Positions 13,001 to 23,589 of a stretch of 59,346 bases of DNA are shown here, in pieces (position 1 is the stretch's first letter; the number at the start of each line of letters is the position of its first letter). The stretch lies in NCBI GenBank assembly GCA_029339195.1, contig JAPTJF010000398.1, positions 1-59,346 of the forward strand, read 5' to 3'. The stretch comes from Micractinium sp. NFX-FRZ (taxonomy: Eukaryota; Chlorophyta; Trebouxiophyceae; Chlorellales; Chlorellaceae). Below the pieces are notes generated by a model. That model was not told the origin of the DNA, did no database searches, and was given only the letters and a program-made list of their open reading frames with translations. A program made the position numbers and the translations under genes.

Positions 13001-16000
13001 CTGTGAAGCTGAGCGGCGGCAGCAAGCTGGGTTCCTCCGACGTGTTCACCAGCTGTTGCCCACTTTACTTCTGCAGGCGCCCCCCAGAAGCGGCGCGCCG
13101 TGAAGCTGAGCGGCGACAGCAAGCTGTTTGAGTCGGGGCAGCTGGGGTCGGTGCCTGGAGGGGGCAGCCTGAGCACGTACAAGGAGCTGTGCTCACTGGC
13201 CACAGAGCTGGGGCAGCCAGACTTGGGTGAGCTTGAGTGTGTGTGGCGCGTGTTTTGGTTGTTGCGTGGGAGGGCCTGTTGCGGGCTGAGCACTTACAAG
13301 AAGCTGTGGGATCGGAGCAGCCCGATCTGGGTGAGCATGCATACTACATGGTATTGTTGTTTTTTGGGGGGAGGGTGTCGGGAGCACGGAGGAGGAGCTG
13401 TGCTCACTGCCCACCGAGCTGGGGCAGCACGACCTGGGTGAGGAGCGGCAGGAGGGGAGGGAGAGGAGGGGGTCTGTGCACATCTTGCACCATTCTCCCG
13501 TGCGTGCACTGCCACAGCCGTGCTGTCCGGTACCTCGCTGTGCCGACGCATGCCAGGGGGCAGTAGGGGTGGCTGCTGGGTGGTCAATCGGCAGCCGTGC
13601 AAACGTCGTGATTTTTTCTGCGTTCTGCACGCAATTGCATCGTTCCCACGCTGTCCTGCTGCTGTACTGCTTGTGCTCAACTCCTGTACTGCCTGCCCCC
13701 TGCCATGCAGTGTACCGCTTCATGCAGCTGGCCAACCACCAGGCGGCGGTGAACAGCAGCCGGGGCGCCGCCTTTGGGTGAGCGCCGCTCGCAAGTGCAG
13801 ATTTGAGGGCGACGTCAGCCCACTTGCGCACCCGTATCACGTCTGCTGCCGCCACCCCATTCACTGATTGAAGTACTGAACTACACGCAGATAAGAGCAG
13901 GCCACCCTCCCATCCTCAGGGTGCAACTTTTCCAAATTCAAACCAATCATTGACTGCCCGCTTTGCAGGTTTGCCTCCATCGCCAAGCTGGCGGGCGAGC
14001 AGCTGGGGCCCCACATCACGCGCATGCTGCCCCGCCTGTACCGATACCTCTACGACCCAAACGGAAAGGTGGGGGTGGGATGGGTGGGGACGGGGGCGGG
14101 GGGAGGGCAGGCCTGGTTGGTTGTGGCGTGCCAGCCCAGGGGCGCCGTCGCAGGGCGCTGGAACTGTCCCCAGCCAGCAGCCTGAGAACCTAGGCCTGCT
14201 GCTGACCCCAACAGCGTTCACACTGGCTGCGTGGCCCCGGTGTGTAACACTCAGTCCTTCTTTCTCCCTTCTGTTGATGATCTGTTGTATCCTGTCCCCC
14301 TGCGGCTCGACATCTCCTGCTAACAGGTCCGCGACGCCATGGCCCACATCTGGCACGCCCTGCTGGACGACCCCAAGGCGGCAGTCACCCAGAACTTTGA
14401 CGGCAAGCGGGGGCGTGGGGCGGTGTGTCTGTGCAGTGGCGGCGGAGCGGGGAGCAGCCACCCAAACCACGTAGTGCAACGGAGTGAGAGTATGTGCAGG
14501 GCCAGTGCAGTGCAGGGAGCGGTGGACGTTGGCGGGGTTCCAGGGCTGTGCTGGCGTGGGCCGTGCATGCGGAAGCTGAAGCTGTATCAGAGGGACCCCA
14601 CACGTGCACATGCTGCCGCCGGGTCTCTGCTCATCATCCTTGCCGCACTTACCCACCCAACCCTCTCACTGCACGTCGGCTTTCCCCCCTCGGTGCTGCA
14701 GCCATCATGCGCGCCCTGCTGGCCGACCTGGGCGCGGCGCAGTGGCGTGTGCGCGAGTCGGCGGCGCTGGCCACCGGTGACCTGCTGCAGGTGAGCTGGG
14801 AGGCAAGCAGACACCCCTGTGCTTGATGTTGCATCGAGCCGCTGGCTGACGTCTGTTGCATGCTCAAAGGCGCGCCCTCGCGGCTGTAGCCTTCTTCTTC
14901 CGTGGTTTCAAATCAATTCAATGCAATGCACCCCCAAGTCGTTTTGCTTTGCCCCCTGCTCCTGTGGACCTCTCCTGCAGGGGCGGCGCTGGGAGGAGCT
15001 GGCGCCGCACTTTGGGCCGCTGTGGGACATGACCCTGCGGTGAGGGGGCGGGGCATGTGGCGGCAGTCGTTTTCGGGCAGGGGGTATCTGGCGGGGCTCT
15101 AGCTAGGGAGTGGCTTTGTTACCAGTTGTGTATGGTATGTGACTGGGGGTATATGGTATGTGACTGGGGTTGAGTGGGTAAGGTGCCGGAGGCTGAGAGC
15201 TTGGAAAGGGTGGCTCATGACGCGCATCAGAAGCGCGGGCGGGGGGCGCCAAGTGCGGGACGTTGGCGGCAGGCTCGCAGGGCTGAGGCAGCCGACGGGG
15301 TCAAGGCATTTGGCATTGCAGGCAGTGTTATCATCCTGTGGCATCCTGTCCCCGCACGTTTGCCTGCAGGGTGATGGATGACATCAAGGAAAGCGTGCGC
15401 GTGGCGGGCATCGCACTGGCAAGGTGGGCTGCTGTGCTGTGCCGTGGCATGCCGGGCCGGGCCATGCTGTGCCGTGCTGCTGTGGTGTGGTGCTGTGCTG
15501 TGCATGCCGCTGTGTCTAGGGCCTGGCGCGCGCCATCCTGGCAACCCCGCGTGTGCTCTTAGCACCCCCCTCCTTTCCCTTCCCCCGTACGTCAAGCGTG
15601 CGTGCACGGCGTGACGCTGCGCCTGCCTGATGTTGAGCCCACCGCCTCTACCTGCTTTCTAACCCTACAAGTCTGTCTGTCTTCACCTGCCCTCCCCTCA
15701 TGCAGGAGCGTGCGCGGCCTGATGCTGCGCCTGGCCGATGATGGGCCGATGTCGCTCCTGCTTGCCCTGCAATTCAACATGCCTGCCCGCGTGCACCTAT
15801 CCCCTCCCTCCTGCAGGAGCGTGCGCGGCCTGACGCTGCGCCTCGTTGACATCGAGCTCACCCCCGCCAGCCAGGGGCGGCAGGCGGTGGGAGTGACGCT
15901 GCCGTTGCTCTTGGAGAAGGGTGAGGTGGGGGGTGCAGGGCGGGGCAGGGAAGGGTGGGCAGCATCGCAGCGCCCCCACTGCTGCAGCTTCTGTTTGGAT

Positions 16001-19000
16001 TATGGCAAGTTCCTGGCCTCTCCAGGCTCCCCAGGCCTGAGGCCCGGCCCTGGTCACCACCTGCCAGCTGGGCATGCCTTCAAACAACTACTAGCAGATG
16101 CTCCACAAACTGGCCCTCTGCTGCCTCACCCTGCCCCCGCCGTCCCATTTTTCCAGGCCTGGCCTCCCAGGTGCCCGAGGTCTGAGAGGCCTGGCCTTTG
16201 TCACCGCCTGCCAGCTGGCACACTTTTAAACAAGCACTAACCCTGCTTCACCCTGCCCCCCCGATCCCATCTGCCAGGCCTGGCCTCCCAGGTGCCCGAG
16301 GTGCGTGGCCTGGCCCTGGACACAACCTGCAAGCTGGCGGCTGCGGCGGGCGCCGACGTGCTGCGCCCGCACATGGCGCTGCTGGTGCCTGCCATGCTGG
16401 AGAGCCTCAGGTGCTTGGAAGGGGGATGCGTGGGTGTGGGGGGAGGGGAGTAAGGGGAAGAGGGAGGAAGGTCTTGTTGCTGCCCGCTTTGCTGGTGAGC
16501 CTCAGGTGACCCTGGCTGTGCGGCGGTATTGCTGGGTGGCTGGGGCCGCCTGGCCGTGTCATGCCGCCTTGAAGATTGACTGCTGCCAGCCACCTTCACG
16601 GCATGGCCCGCCTGGTCTTTTGCGCAGCGCACCCCGGCCCCTGCGCCTCGCTGTTTGCTCTTACCCCCACCATAGACTCCGCACCCAGTCAAACAGCAAT
16701 ACCTAGCGTTTGGTCAGTCTGGTCCCCTGCCTGCAGTGCCCTGGAGGACTCGCGCCTGAACTATGTTGAGCTGCACGCCGAGCGGCTGGGCCTGGATGCG
16801 GGGCGGCTGGAGGGGGCGCGCGTGGCGGCGGCCCAGGGCGGCCCCGCCGGCGAAACGCTCGACCTGTGCGCCAGGTGGGGCGGGTTTAGGGTGGGGCCAG
16901 GCTGCGGCGTTGCTGGGCTGGGATGGGGCAGCAGGTTAGAGTGCGTGGGCAAGTGGGGGGCTTTAGGGTGATGTTGTGTCACTGTCATGCTCCTGACCGA
17001 GCTGGCGCTCCCTAGGCGGCCCTGACTTTCATCTTGACACATGATGCTCTGTTCTGCTGTGATCCCGCAGGTTCATGGATGTGCCCACCCTGACCGAGCT
17101 GGCGCCCAAGCTGGCGGGGCTGGTGCGGCGTGGGGTGGGCCTCAACACGCGCGCCGGCGCGGGGCGCTTCATCACGCAGGTGAAGCGGGCTGGCTGGACG
17201 GGGGCTGAGTAGGGCTGGTGCCCTGCACAGGAGGCTGGCTGGGTGGGCTGCTGCTGTTTGGCCTGACGCCCTTCAGGAAGGCGGGCCCGGCAGGGTTTGC
17301 AGCGCAGGAGGTGCTCGCTTGCTTCGCTGCTGGGAAGCTGGTGGAAGGACGCATCTACTTACGATTGACGCAGCACCGGCATCCAGCATCACACTATGTG
17401 GAATCCTCTCAAGAGACACCTCCCGCAAGAGGCCCCCAACCGGTCACTGACGCCTGCAATTGCCGCTGCTGCTGATGGACGGCTCCCCTCTGCCCACCCC
17501 GGCCCCGCTGCTGCAGGTTGCCCGACGGCTGGGCAGCGGCATGCAGCCCCTGGCATCGCAGCTCATCCGGGTGGGTGGCCCTCTTCATCTTCCCCCGTCG
17601 CTGCTCCCTGCCTGTCTCGATGGTCTGCCTGGCTCCCTGCACATGTGCCTGCTTGTCCCCAGCCTGCACTTGTGCCTGACAGCCACTCCCCTTTGCCAAA
17701 CACTGCCCCTGTGGCACCCGCCTTCTTCCCGCAGGCTCTGGTGGAGGCCTGCCGCGCCGACAGAAGCCCAGCTGTGCGCCGCGCGTATGCCGCCGCAGCA
17801 GCCCTGCTGTGCCGCTACGCGCCCAGGGCACGCGTGGACCGCTTTGTGTCGGACGCGCTTGCCAGCCTGGTGGCCGAGGACGCTGACCGGGACGACCGCT
17901 ACGTGGCAGGTGCTGCTGCATTACCGCCTGTGCCGCCCGCGCCCCAGTAGCCTTCCCCTGCTTACGTAGCGTCCCACGATTGCTGGTTGCTATTGTGCGT
18001 GATGTGCGCGTGATGCCAGAGCCTGCATCGCTGACTGGCCACCAGGCGTATTATTGCTGACTCTGCATGTTATGAGTATTCTACGCTGTTGTGTGCAGGC
18101 CTGCTGCTGCGTGAGCTGGGGCGGGAGTCGTCGGATGTGCTGACCGACCACGCCAGCGAGGTGGCGCCCCCCGCCTACATGGCACAGGTGATTATAATGT
18201 GTGGTGAACGAGGGCCTGTGGGGCCCTGCCTCGTGGTGAGGTGCAGACCAGCGCGGCTGGGGAGGTGGAGGCAAGGCACGCTGTGCCCGCGGGCAGGAGC
18301 AGTCTCTATGTGATCGTTGCACGCCCTCCCTGTGTGTCCCTGCAGTTTGACGAGCATGCTGACGTGGCGGCCATGTGGCGCGAGGTGTGGGAGGAGGCAA
18401 CAGCCTCCTCGGGCGCCGGCCTGCGGCTGCACATGGGGGAGGTGGTCAAGGTGGGTGGGGCCAACACCAGGGGATGGGAAGCAGGGCGTGCAAACAGGGC
18501 ATTTGAAAAGAAAAAAACGGGGAAGCCGTCAAGGTTGTTTTCCAACGCAGGGGAGCAAGGGAGAGGGGGGGAGCAGGGGACACAGAGTTCAAAACAAGGT
18601 GCAAGCAGCCTCAGGGATGCAGCAGTATGAAGGCGACATGCCACGGGCCTGGCTTGGGGCAGTCCGGAGCCCCAGTCCTGCCTGCTGCACCACCCCTGCC
18701 TTGCCGCTGCTGACCTCTCTTCTCCCTGCCCCGGTATGGACCGTCACCCTGCTGCAGCTGATTGTGGCGGGCCTGCAGTCGGGGCAGTGGGGCCGCAAGA
18801 AGACGGCTGCTGCCGCCATCTCCCAGATCTGCAAGGCATCGGGCGATGCGCTGGCGCCACACGCGCTTGCTGTGCTGGATGCACTCCTCAAGGCAAGCCG
18901 GTCGATGCACGGCAGCTGGCAGATGCACCCTTGCCGGCACGCCAGCTGGCAAGTAGGCAGGGTCAAGAAAGGTGTGGCATCCCCGCCTCGTCTGTCCCTC

Positions 19001-20287
19001 TCTCCTGCCCACTTTGCAACTCAGCATCTCTTCCTGCCGCCTGCAGGAGGTGCCTGGGCGCATCTGGGAGGGCAAGGAGGTGGTGCTGGCAGCGCTGGGG
19101 TCGCTGGCGGGGGGCTGCACCGCCGCACTAGCGCCTGAGCAGCGGCGCCGCCTGGTGGCCGCCCTTCTGGATGCTGCTGGCAAAAAGCGGGCGGCATATC
19201 GCAAGGAGGGCCTGGCCCAGCTGGAGGCCGCCCTGCTGGCATTCGCTGGCGGCAGCGGCGGCAACCACAGCGGCGGCGGCAGCAGCAGCGGTGCTGGCAG
19301 TGCTAGCAGCACCAGCGGCGGCGGCGCCAGCGATGGCGATTACTATGCCGCGGTGTCGCCGCTGCTCCTGGAGCTTGCTGGGAGCTTTGTGGAGGCAGCT
19401 CAGGGTGGGGCGGCAATGGAGACTGACCAGCCGCAGCAGGGGCAGCAGGCGGCGGCGGCGGCGGCCCAGCAGCGAGGGGGAGACGAGGAGGCACACCCTG
19501 GCAAGGCGGTACCGGCCGCACAGGTGGCAGCCTGCCTGGGTGCGGCATACGCCACCGCGTCCCCTGACACTGCCCGTCAGCACGCGGACGCTGTGTGTGC
19601 TGCGCTGGCGTCCCTGCTGGGCGCAGCAGGCAAAGCGGGCGACCAGCTGGCAGCGGTGGAGGCGGGCTGCCGCGTGGCGGAGCACGCCGCCCGTGCCTCT
19701 GCCGCCTCGGGCGAAGCAGTGGGGCCAGTGCTGTCTCCGGGCCAGGCGGGGGTGGCGGCCCTGCTGCAGGGCGGCCTGAGGCTGGCAGAAGACGGCAAGG
19801 TGTCGCAGCTGCGCGAGCAATGCCTGCGCCTGAGGTGAGAGTGTGCGTGGGTGACCACACGCCCCCACTTGCTTGCCCTGCAGCTGTCGACTCTGGGGTG
19901 GTTTGCCGCCTGCTGCCCCCTGCCACTGCTGCCGCCTGCCGCTTCCTGCTGCGTGCAATGCAAGTCTTAAAGGTGCAGGCCAGCCAGCCATTTGCCCCCC
20001 ACCATTGATCTCCGAAGGCTGTCAGAGTGGGTGTTGCATTCCTGCATCTCAATCGCCGTTTGCTGCCTGCTGCCTGCCCCGGCTGGTGCCAACCCTGCCT
20101 GCTCCCCTCTCCCCCTGCTCCCCCCTTCTGCAGCGGGCTGCTTCTGGAGCAGCTGTGGGGCGCGCTGCCAAGCGAGGAGCGTGCTGCTGTGCTGGGGCGC
20201 TTGGGCGAGGCGGAAGGGCGGGAGAAGCTCCCCGCCCTCAAGGCGCAGGCGGCACAGCTGGCGGCGAAGCTGCGTGGCCTGGCATGA
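4058..20287 (+). CDS. ECM29: ECM29-like proteasome adaptor/scaffold (HEAT repeats)
   Basis: Thirty-seven exons join into one frame of 2,108 residues: 4058-4144, 4286-4448, 4930-5021, 5220-5294, 5479-5905, 6072-6187, 6374-6437, 6811-6893, 7144-7242, 7468-7624, 8111-8231, 8635-8718, 8906-9002, 9240-9611, 9841-10414, 10671-11255, 11501-11823, 12086-12220, 12802-12895, 13077-13226, 13711-13777, 13969-14068, 14327-14402, 14702-14790, 14981-15039, 15370-15423, 15817-15920, 16278-16410, 16737-16874, 17071-17179, 17517-17570, 17735-17909, 18099-18187, 18346-18450, 18758-18892, 19047-19834, 20134-20287. ECM29 hallmarks are VQKKVLEILSHANKR near the N terminus, HVPARYLCLLAAGDPR, LSTYKELCSLATELGQPDL, then RGAAFGFASIAKLAGEQL, and VRGLALDTTCKLAAAAGA. 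ECM29 links the 20S core to the 19S cap and acts in proteasome quality control. The protein is longer than yeast and human forms (about 1,850 residues) because of Gly/Ala/Gln-rich linkers. Four introns (after 4144, 10414, 14402 and 18892) need GC donors. Confidence 0.9.
10436..10530 (+). repeat. (CTGC)n low-complexity tract in an ECM29-like intron
   Basis: Inside the GC-AG intron 10415-10670, a run of CCTG/CTGC units interrupted by TTTACTTAT and CCACCCAC. It lies directly downstream of the donor and carries no coding signal. Confidence 0.85.
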
Positions 20288-21352
20288 AGCATGCCTGCTG
20301 GGGCAGGCTACACTCCTACTGCATATGTAATAGGGTGGGTCACGTTAGCGAATGCCCATATGCCTGGAGTGAGAGGTCCCGGATCAGGAGCAGCCTGTAA
20401 AAGGAGCTTCGCAGCAAGAGGGAGGACCAGCAGTAGGAACAGAGGCAGTGCCGGGGTGTGGGAGAGGAGGGAGCGGCGGGGCTCTTGATGCTGGTGGGAA
20501 GCAGTGTGGGAAGCAGGCGGTAAGACAGTGATGGATGAGGAGAGCATCAGTACTTGTACCGCCTGGCTGGCCACGGGCTCTTGACTCAAGCGACAGGCGG
20601 ATGCGGCACTCATGCGCGGCAGGCTTCCTTTGGTTGTGCCCCTCCCGCCACGCCTGCATTGAGCACGAAGCGAAGCGTGCGGCACGTGCTGAGGCGACCC
20701 CTGACACACATATGTGCCCGCATCGAGGGTTGGGATGGCCTGTGCACCTCATAGTTGCTGCAATATATTTGAAGGTGCACCGCGTGGCACTTGACCAGCG
20801 CTTAAGCCGCTCCCCAGTGCCTGTCGGCGGCAGCTGCGCCGCCAGCTGCACGCCTGTTTCCTGCCCGCCTGCTTCTCCTGCCCTTGCTTCACCTCGTGCT
20901 ATATATCTATAGTTACAGTGTCCTACTGGGCGCAATGCACTTGTATTGCAGGCGCCACAAAGCAAGCATGGCCAACGGTGGCGTACATACATCCTGCGGG
21001 GGCCTTGACGGCATCAAGCCAGTCGGGCAGGGAGGGGAGGTTGAAGCAGGGCAGGCAGAGAGAAGCACGAGGGTGCCCGCGTGAGCTCCCGGATCGGGAA
21101 GGGCAAGTAAGTAGTAAAGTAGGAGAGGCAAGGGGGAAAACCGAGGGTGGTGTGGGTGGTTTCAAAATTGCAGTGCGGTTGTTGAGTTGGGAGAAGAGGA
21201 GGATAGTATCGTGACGGGCGGCAGCACAGCTTGGGCCGGCTAGCACGGGAAGTGGGCATGGGCCTCCTGCACAGCGCAGCGTGCGCCGCAAGCGGCTGCC
21301 GCCTGCCGTCAAGATGTGTGTTGTAGAAGGGTTGTGCAGCAGCGGTGGCAGC
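20288..21352. other. Convergent intergenic region, no gene recognised
   Basis: Lies between the 3' ends of the ECM29-like gene (+) and the small membrane-protein gene (-). It contains the TGTAA above and, on the minus strand, a TGTAA at 20913-20917 that could end a long 3' UTR of the small gene. An AT-rich spot, TATATATCTATAG, is at about 20900. Open frames here show no coding character. Confidence 0.5.
20326..20330 (+). terminator. TGTAA polyadenylation signal of the ECM29-like gene
   Basis: TGTAA occurs 38 bp after the TGA stop, at the position and with the sequence expected of a chlorophyte poly(A) signal. The cleavage site should lie 10-20 bases downstream. Confidence 0.6.
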
Positions 21353-22106
21353 TCAAGCAGACTGTCCCGGGTCAGTCCACCGCTCGGGCTGCTGCACCTG
21401 GCCTGCCGCCGCTTGGCGAACCTGCGCCGCCAGGGAGGGAAGCAGCGGTTGTTCAAGTTTGGTTTGAAGTGGTGGGGTGCACGCCGTGGACAGACAGTGG
21501 CAATTAGCACAACAATTTCACATGCACCGCCTGCAGGGTTGGGTGGGTGCCTCTTCATGCCACTCGTCCCACCAGACACAAATTTCCGCACAAAAGTTTA
21601 CTCTTCCAATAACAAGGTGCTCGCCCGCTCCAATGGCACACCATTTCCACAGCACTCTGCCTCAGGAGATGCAGCAGGCAAAACAAAGAGAGGAGGGGCT
21701 CACCTGTGCCACCTGGGCGACACCCCAGTGAGCGCTCCGCCACTGCACCCTCATGTTCTCCCCGCCCAGCAGGTGCATCTCCTCGGGGTGCTGAAAGAAG
21801 TAGACGACAGTGCCTGCAGAAAGAATCCGTGGGGCGGGGAAGGAGGGCTGTTGGTTGGGCCAGTGGAACGGTGGCGCCTGGTGGGAAGGGGCCAGGGGGC
21901 GGCAAAGGCGCGTTATGGCGCCGCCTGCCGCCGGTGGCCATGCACGGTCCTTGCCCCGGAGCGCCAGCTTGCAAGGCCCCCAAGGTTTTCGCAATCACGA
22001 TCCTGCCCGCGAACGTCTCGTGCGCCCAACGTCGCGCACTCCACGCACCTAGCACAGCTCCGACAGCGAAGCCGGCAACGTTCTTGACAGCGAAAGGCAG
22101 AGTCAT
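21353..22106 (-). CDS. Small (78-aa) single-pass membrane protein, unknown family
   Basis: Three minus-strand exons, 22106-22049, 21813-21704 and 21421-21353, join with clean phases (1, 0) and GT-AG junctions (TAG|GTGCGT, CAG|GTGAGC, CTGCAG|GC, GCGCAG|GT). The product starts MTLPFAVKNVAGFAVG and has a hydrophobic, glycine-spaced helix at about residues 9-26 (through VVYFF). A polar conserved-looking stretch follows (HLLGGENMRVQWRSAHWG) and then an Ala/Gln tail ending DPGQSA. A Gly-zipper helix in a tiny protein would fit an organelle or MICOS-like membrane protein, but I do not recognise the family. A second ATG 27 bases upstream in the same frame is possible. Precise splicing across three exons is the main reason to believe it is real. 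Confidence 0.55.
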
Positions 22107-22140
22107 GGTGACTTGTTCAGTGTAGACGAGCAAGCGAAAT

Positions 22141-22188
22141 AGTGAGAAACGCGACGCGCAGCCGAGTGAGAAACGCGACGCGCAGCCG
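22141..22188 (-). repeat. 24-bp perfect tandem duplication upstream of the 78-aa gene
   Basis: AGTGAGAAACGCGACGCGCAGCCG occurs twice head to tail (22141-22164, 22165-22188), 35-82 bp upstream of the minus-strand start codon. It therefore lies in the 5' UTR or core promoter. CGACGCG is a palindrome-like core that could bind a factor; no function is known. Confidence 0.85.
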
Positions 22189-23589
22189 AGTTGTGTAAGG
22201 CCGGGGCACGCAGCCTCTCATGGCCTGCATGCTGTGCAGGGCGCGGGATTCTGTGCATCTCCCAGCGGGGCATGCCATGGCCCCAAAAGGTGTGAAAGTG
22301 GCTCTCACCCTCCTCTCCACCTCCTGTTCTGCAACAAATCTGTGTTTGATCGTTTACACTTGTAGGATAAACGGATGGTGTAAGACAGGGGTTGCGGGCT
22401 GTGCATGAAAAGAGGGCAGCAGGTGCGGGGCGGGGAGGAGGGCCGCGCTGGCCGGCAGCAGGTGGCAGCCAGCGGGCAAATGTTTGCCCTGCTGGCTCTG
22501 CCTTGCGCCGGCGCAGGGCGCGGAAAGGGGGAGGATGGTGGGGAGCGAGTGGGGGGCTGGCTACCTGGCACGTGTGGGGACAAGTGTGGGGTAGAGAGCC
22601 TTGGGCCTACTGGAGTAATCTACGCCTGCCTGGGGGCACGCGGAACCAATCAAGAAAAGGGGACCAATCAGTCAGAAAGCGGAGGGGCGGAGACATGAGG
22701 GGGAGCGGAGGGGTGCTGCGGTTGTGTGCTGAGCACGGTGCGCAGACCCGGCGGGTGGGTGGAGGGGTGGCAGGGTGGGAGAGGACAGGGACACACACAC
22801 GAGTGGGATGGGAGGGGACAGGGACATGTGAGTGAGATGCGGGTTTCCGGGGCACCGCCGCCGCCGTGGGGCACCAATTTGTGCCCAACAGAACGGGGCG
22901 GCGGCGGGCCGTCGGCACGACAAATCGGCATTTCGAAGCAAGGAGGGATGGGAGCAAGGTGGGTGGAGAGGAAGACGTGAGGAGCACTCGGTGGGGTGGG
23001 CACACATTTGGGGCAGGGTGCACGCGACAGCCGGGGGGCAGCGTATCAGGGCTGCGTCACCCGGCGCGCGGCAGACGTGCAGGCGTTCGCAGAGAGTGGA
23101 TAGCAAGGTAAGACACGTTTGGCACGTGGGCGGGTCATGGCACCGCCACGGCAGAAACCCCAGCGCAGCAAAACAACAGGTGGCAGCGGGAGGAGGGAAG
23201 CATCAGGGCATGAAGGAAGAAGAGAGAGAGGGAACTGAAGTTGAGGTGCGGGTGCAAGGGCTGCAGGTGCAAGGCCGGGGCGGGGGCGCACAGCGTGCGT
23301 TCGCCTCGCACAGGAGCGGCAGTGGCAGGCAGAGCGGTGGTGCTGCAGCGGAGAGGTGTTGAGTTCTGTGGGGGTCCGGGAGGGCGCTCGTGGATGTGCG
23401 TGCGGGTGCGTGCGTGCAGAACAAGTGAAGCTTGAGTGGAGTGGGCTCGTGGGAGCCCTGTGCAGTCATCTTCTTCAACAGGAGTGATCGGTGGGGTGGG
23501 GGGAGGGGACGTCTACATGGCTCCGAGCGCCCGTGAGCGCCCGAGGGGGGCCCGACAGATCAACAGCTCAAAGTCCTCCCTCAAGCTTC
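22189..23589. other. Intergenic, G-rich on the plus strand; no gene recognised
   Basis: Holds the upstream region of the 78-aa gene and the 3' region of the tyrosine-repeat gene, both on the minus strand. Plus-strand frames are Gly/Arg/Trp-rich shadows of G-rich DNA (runs such as GGGGTGGGGGGAGGGG at about 23495). No recognisable domain and no clear poly(A) signal was seen. Confidence 0.45.

Noticed and set aside
19128..20292. Long minus-strand frames opposite the ECM29-like 3' exons
   Set aside because: They mirror the Ala/Gly-rich plus-strand coding frame, which has clear ECM29 continuity.
22392..23435. Gly/Arg/Trp-rich plus-strand frames
   Set aside because: They arise from G-runs in the 3' flank of the tyrosine-repeat gene; no splice sites or domains.
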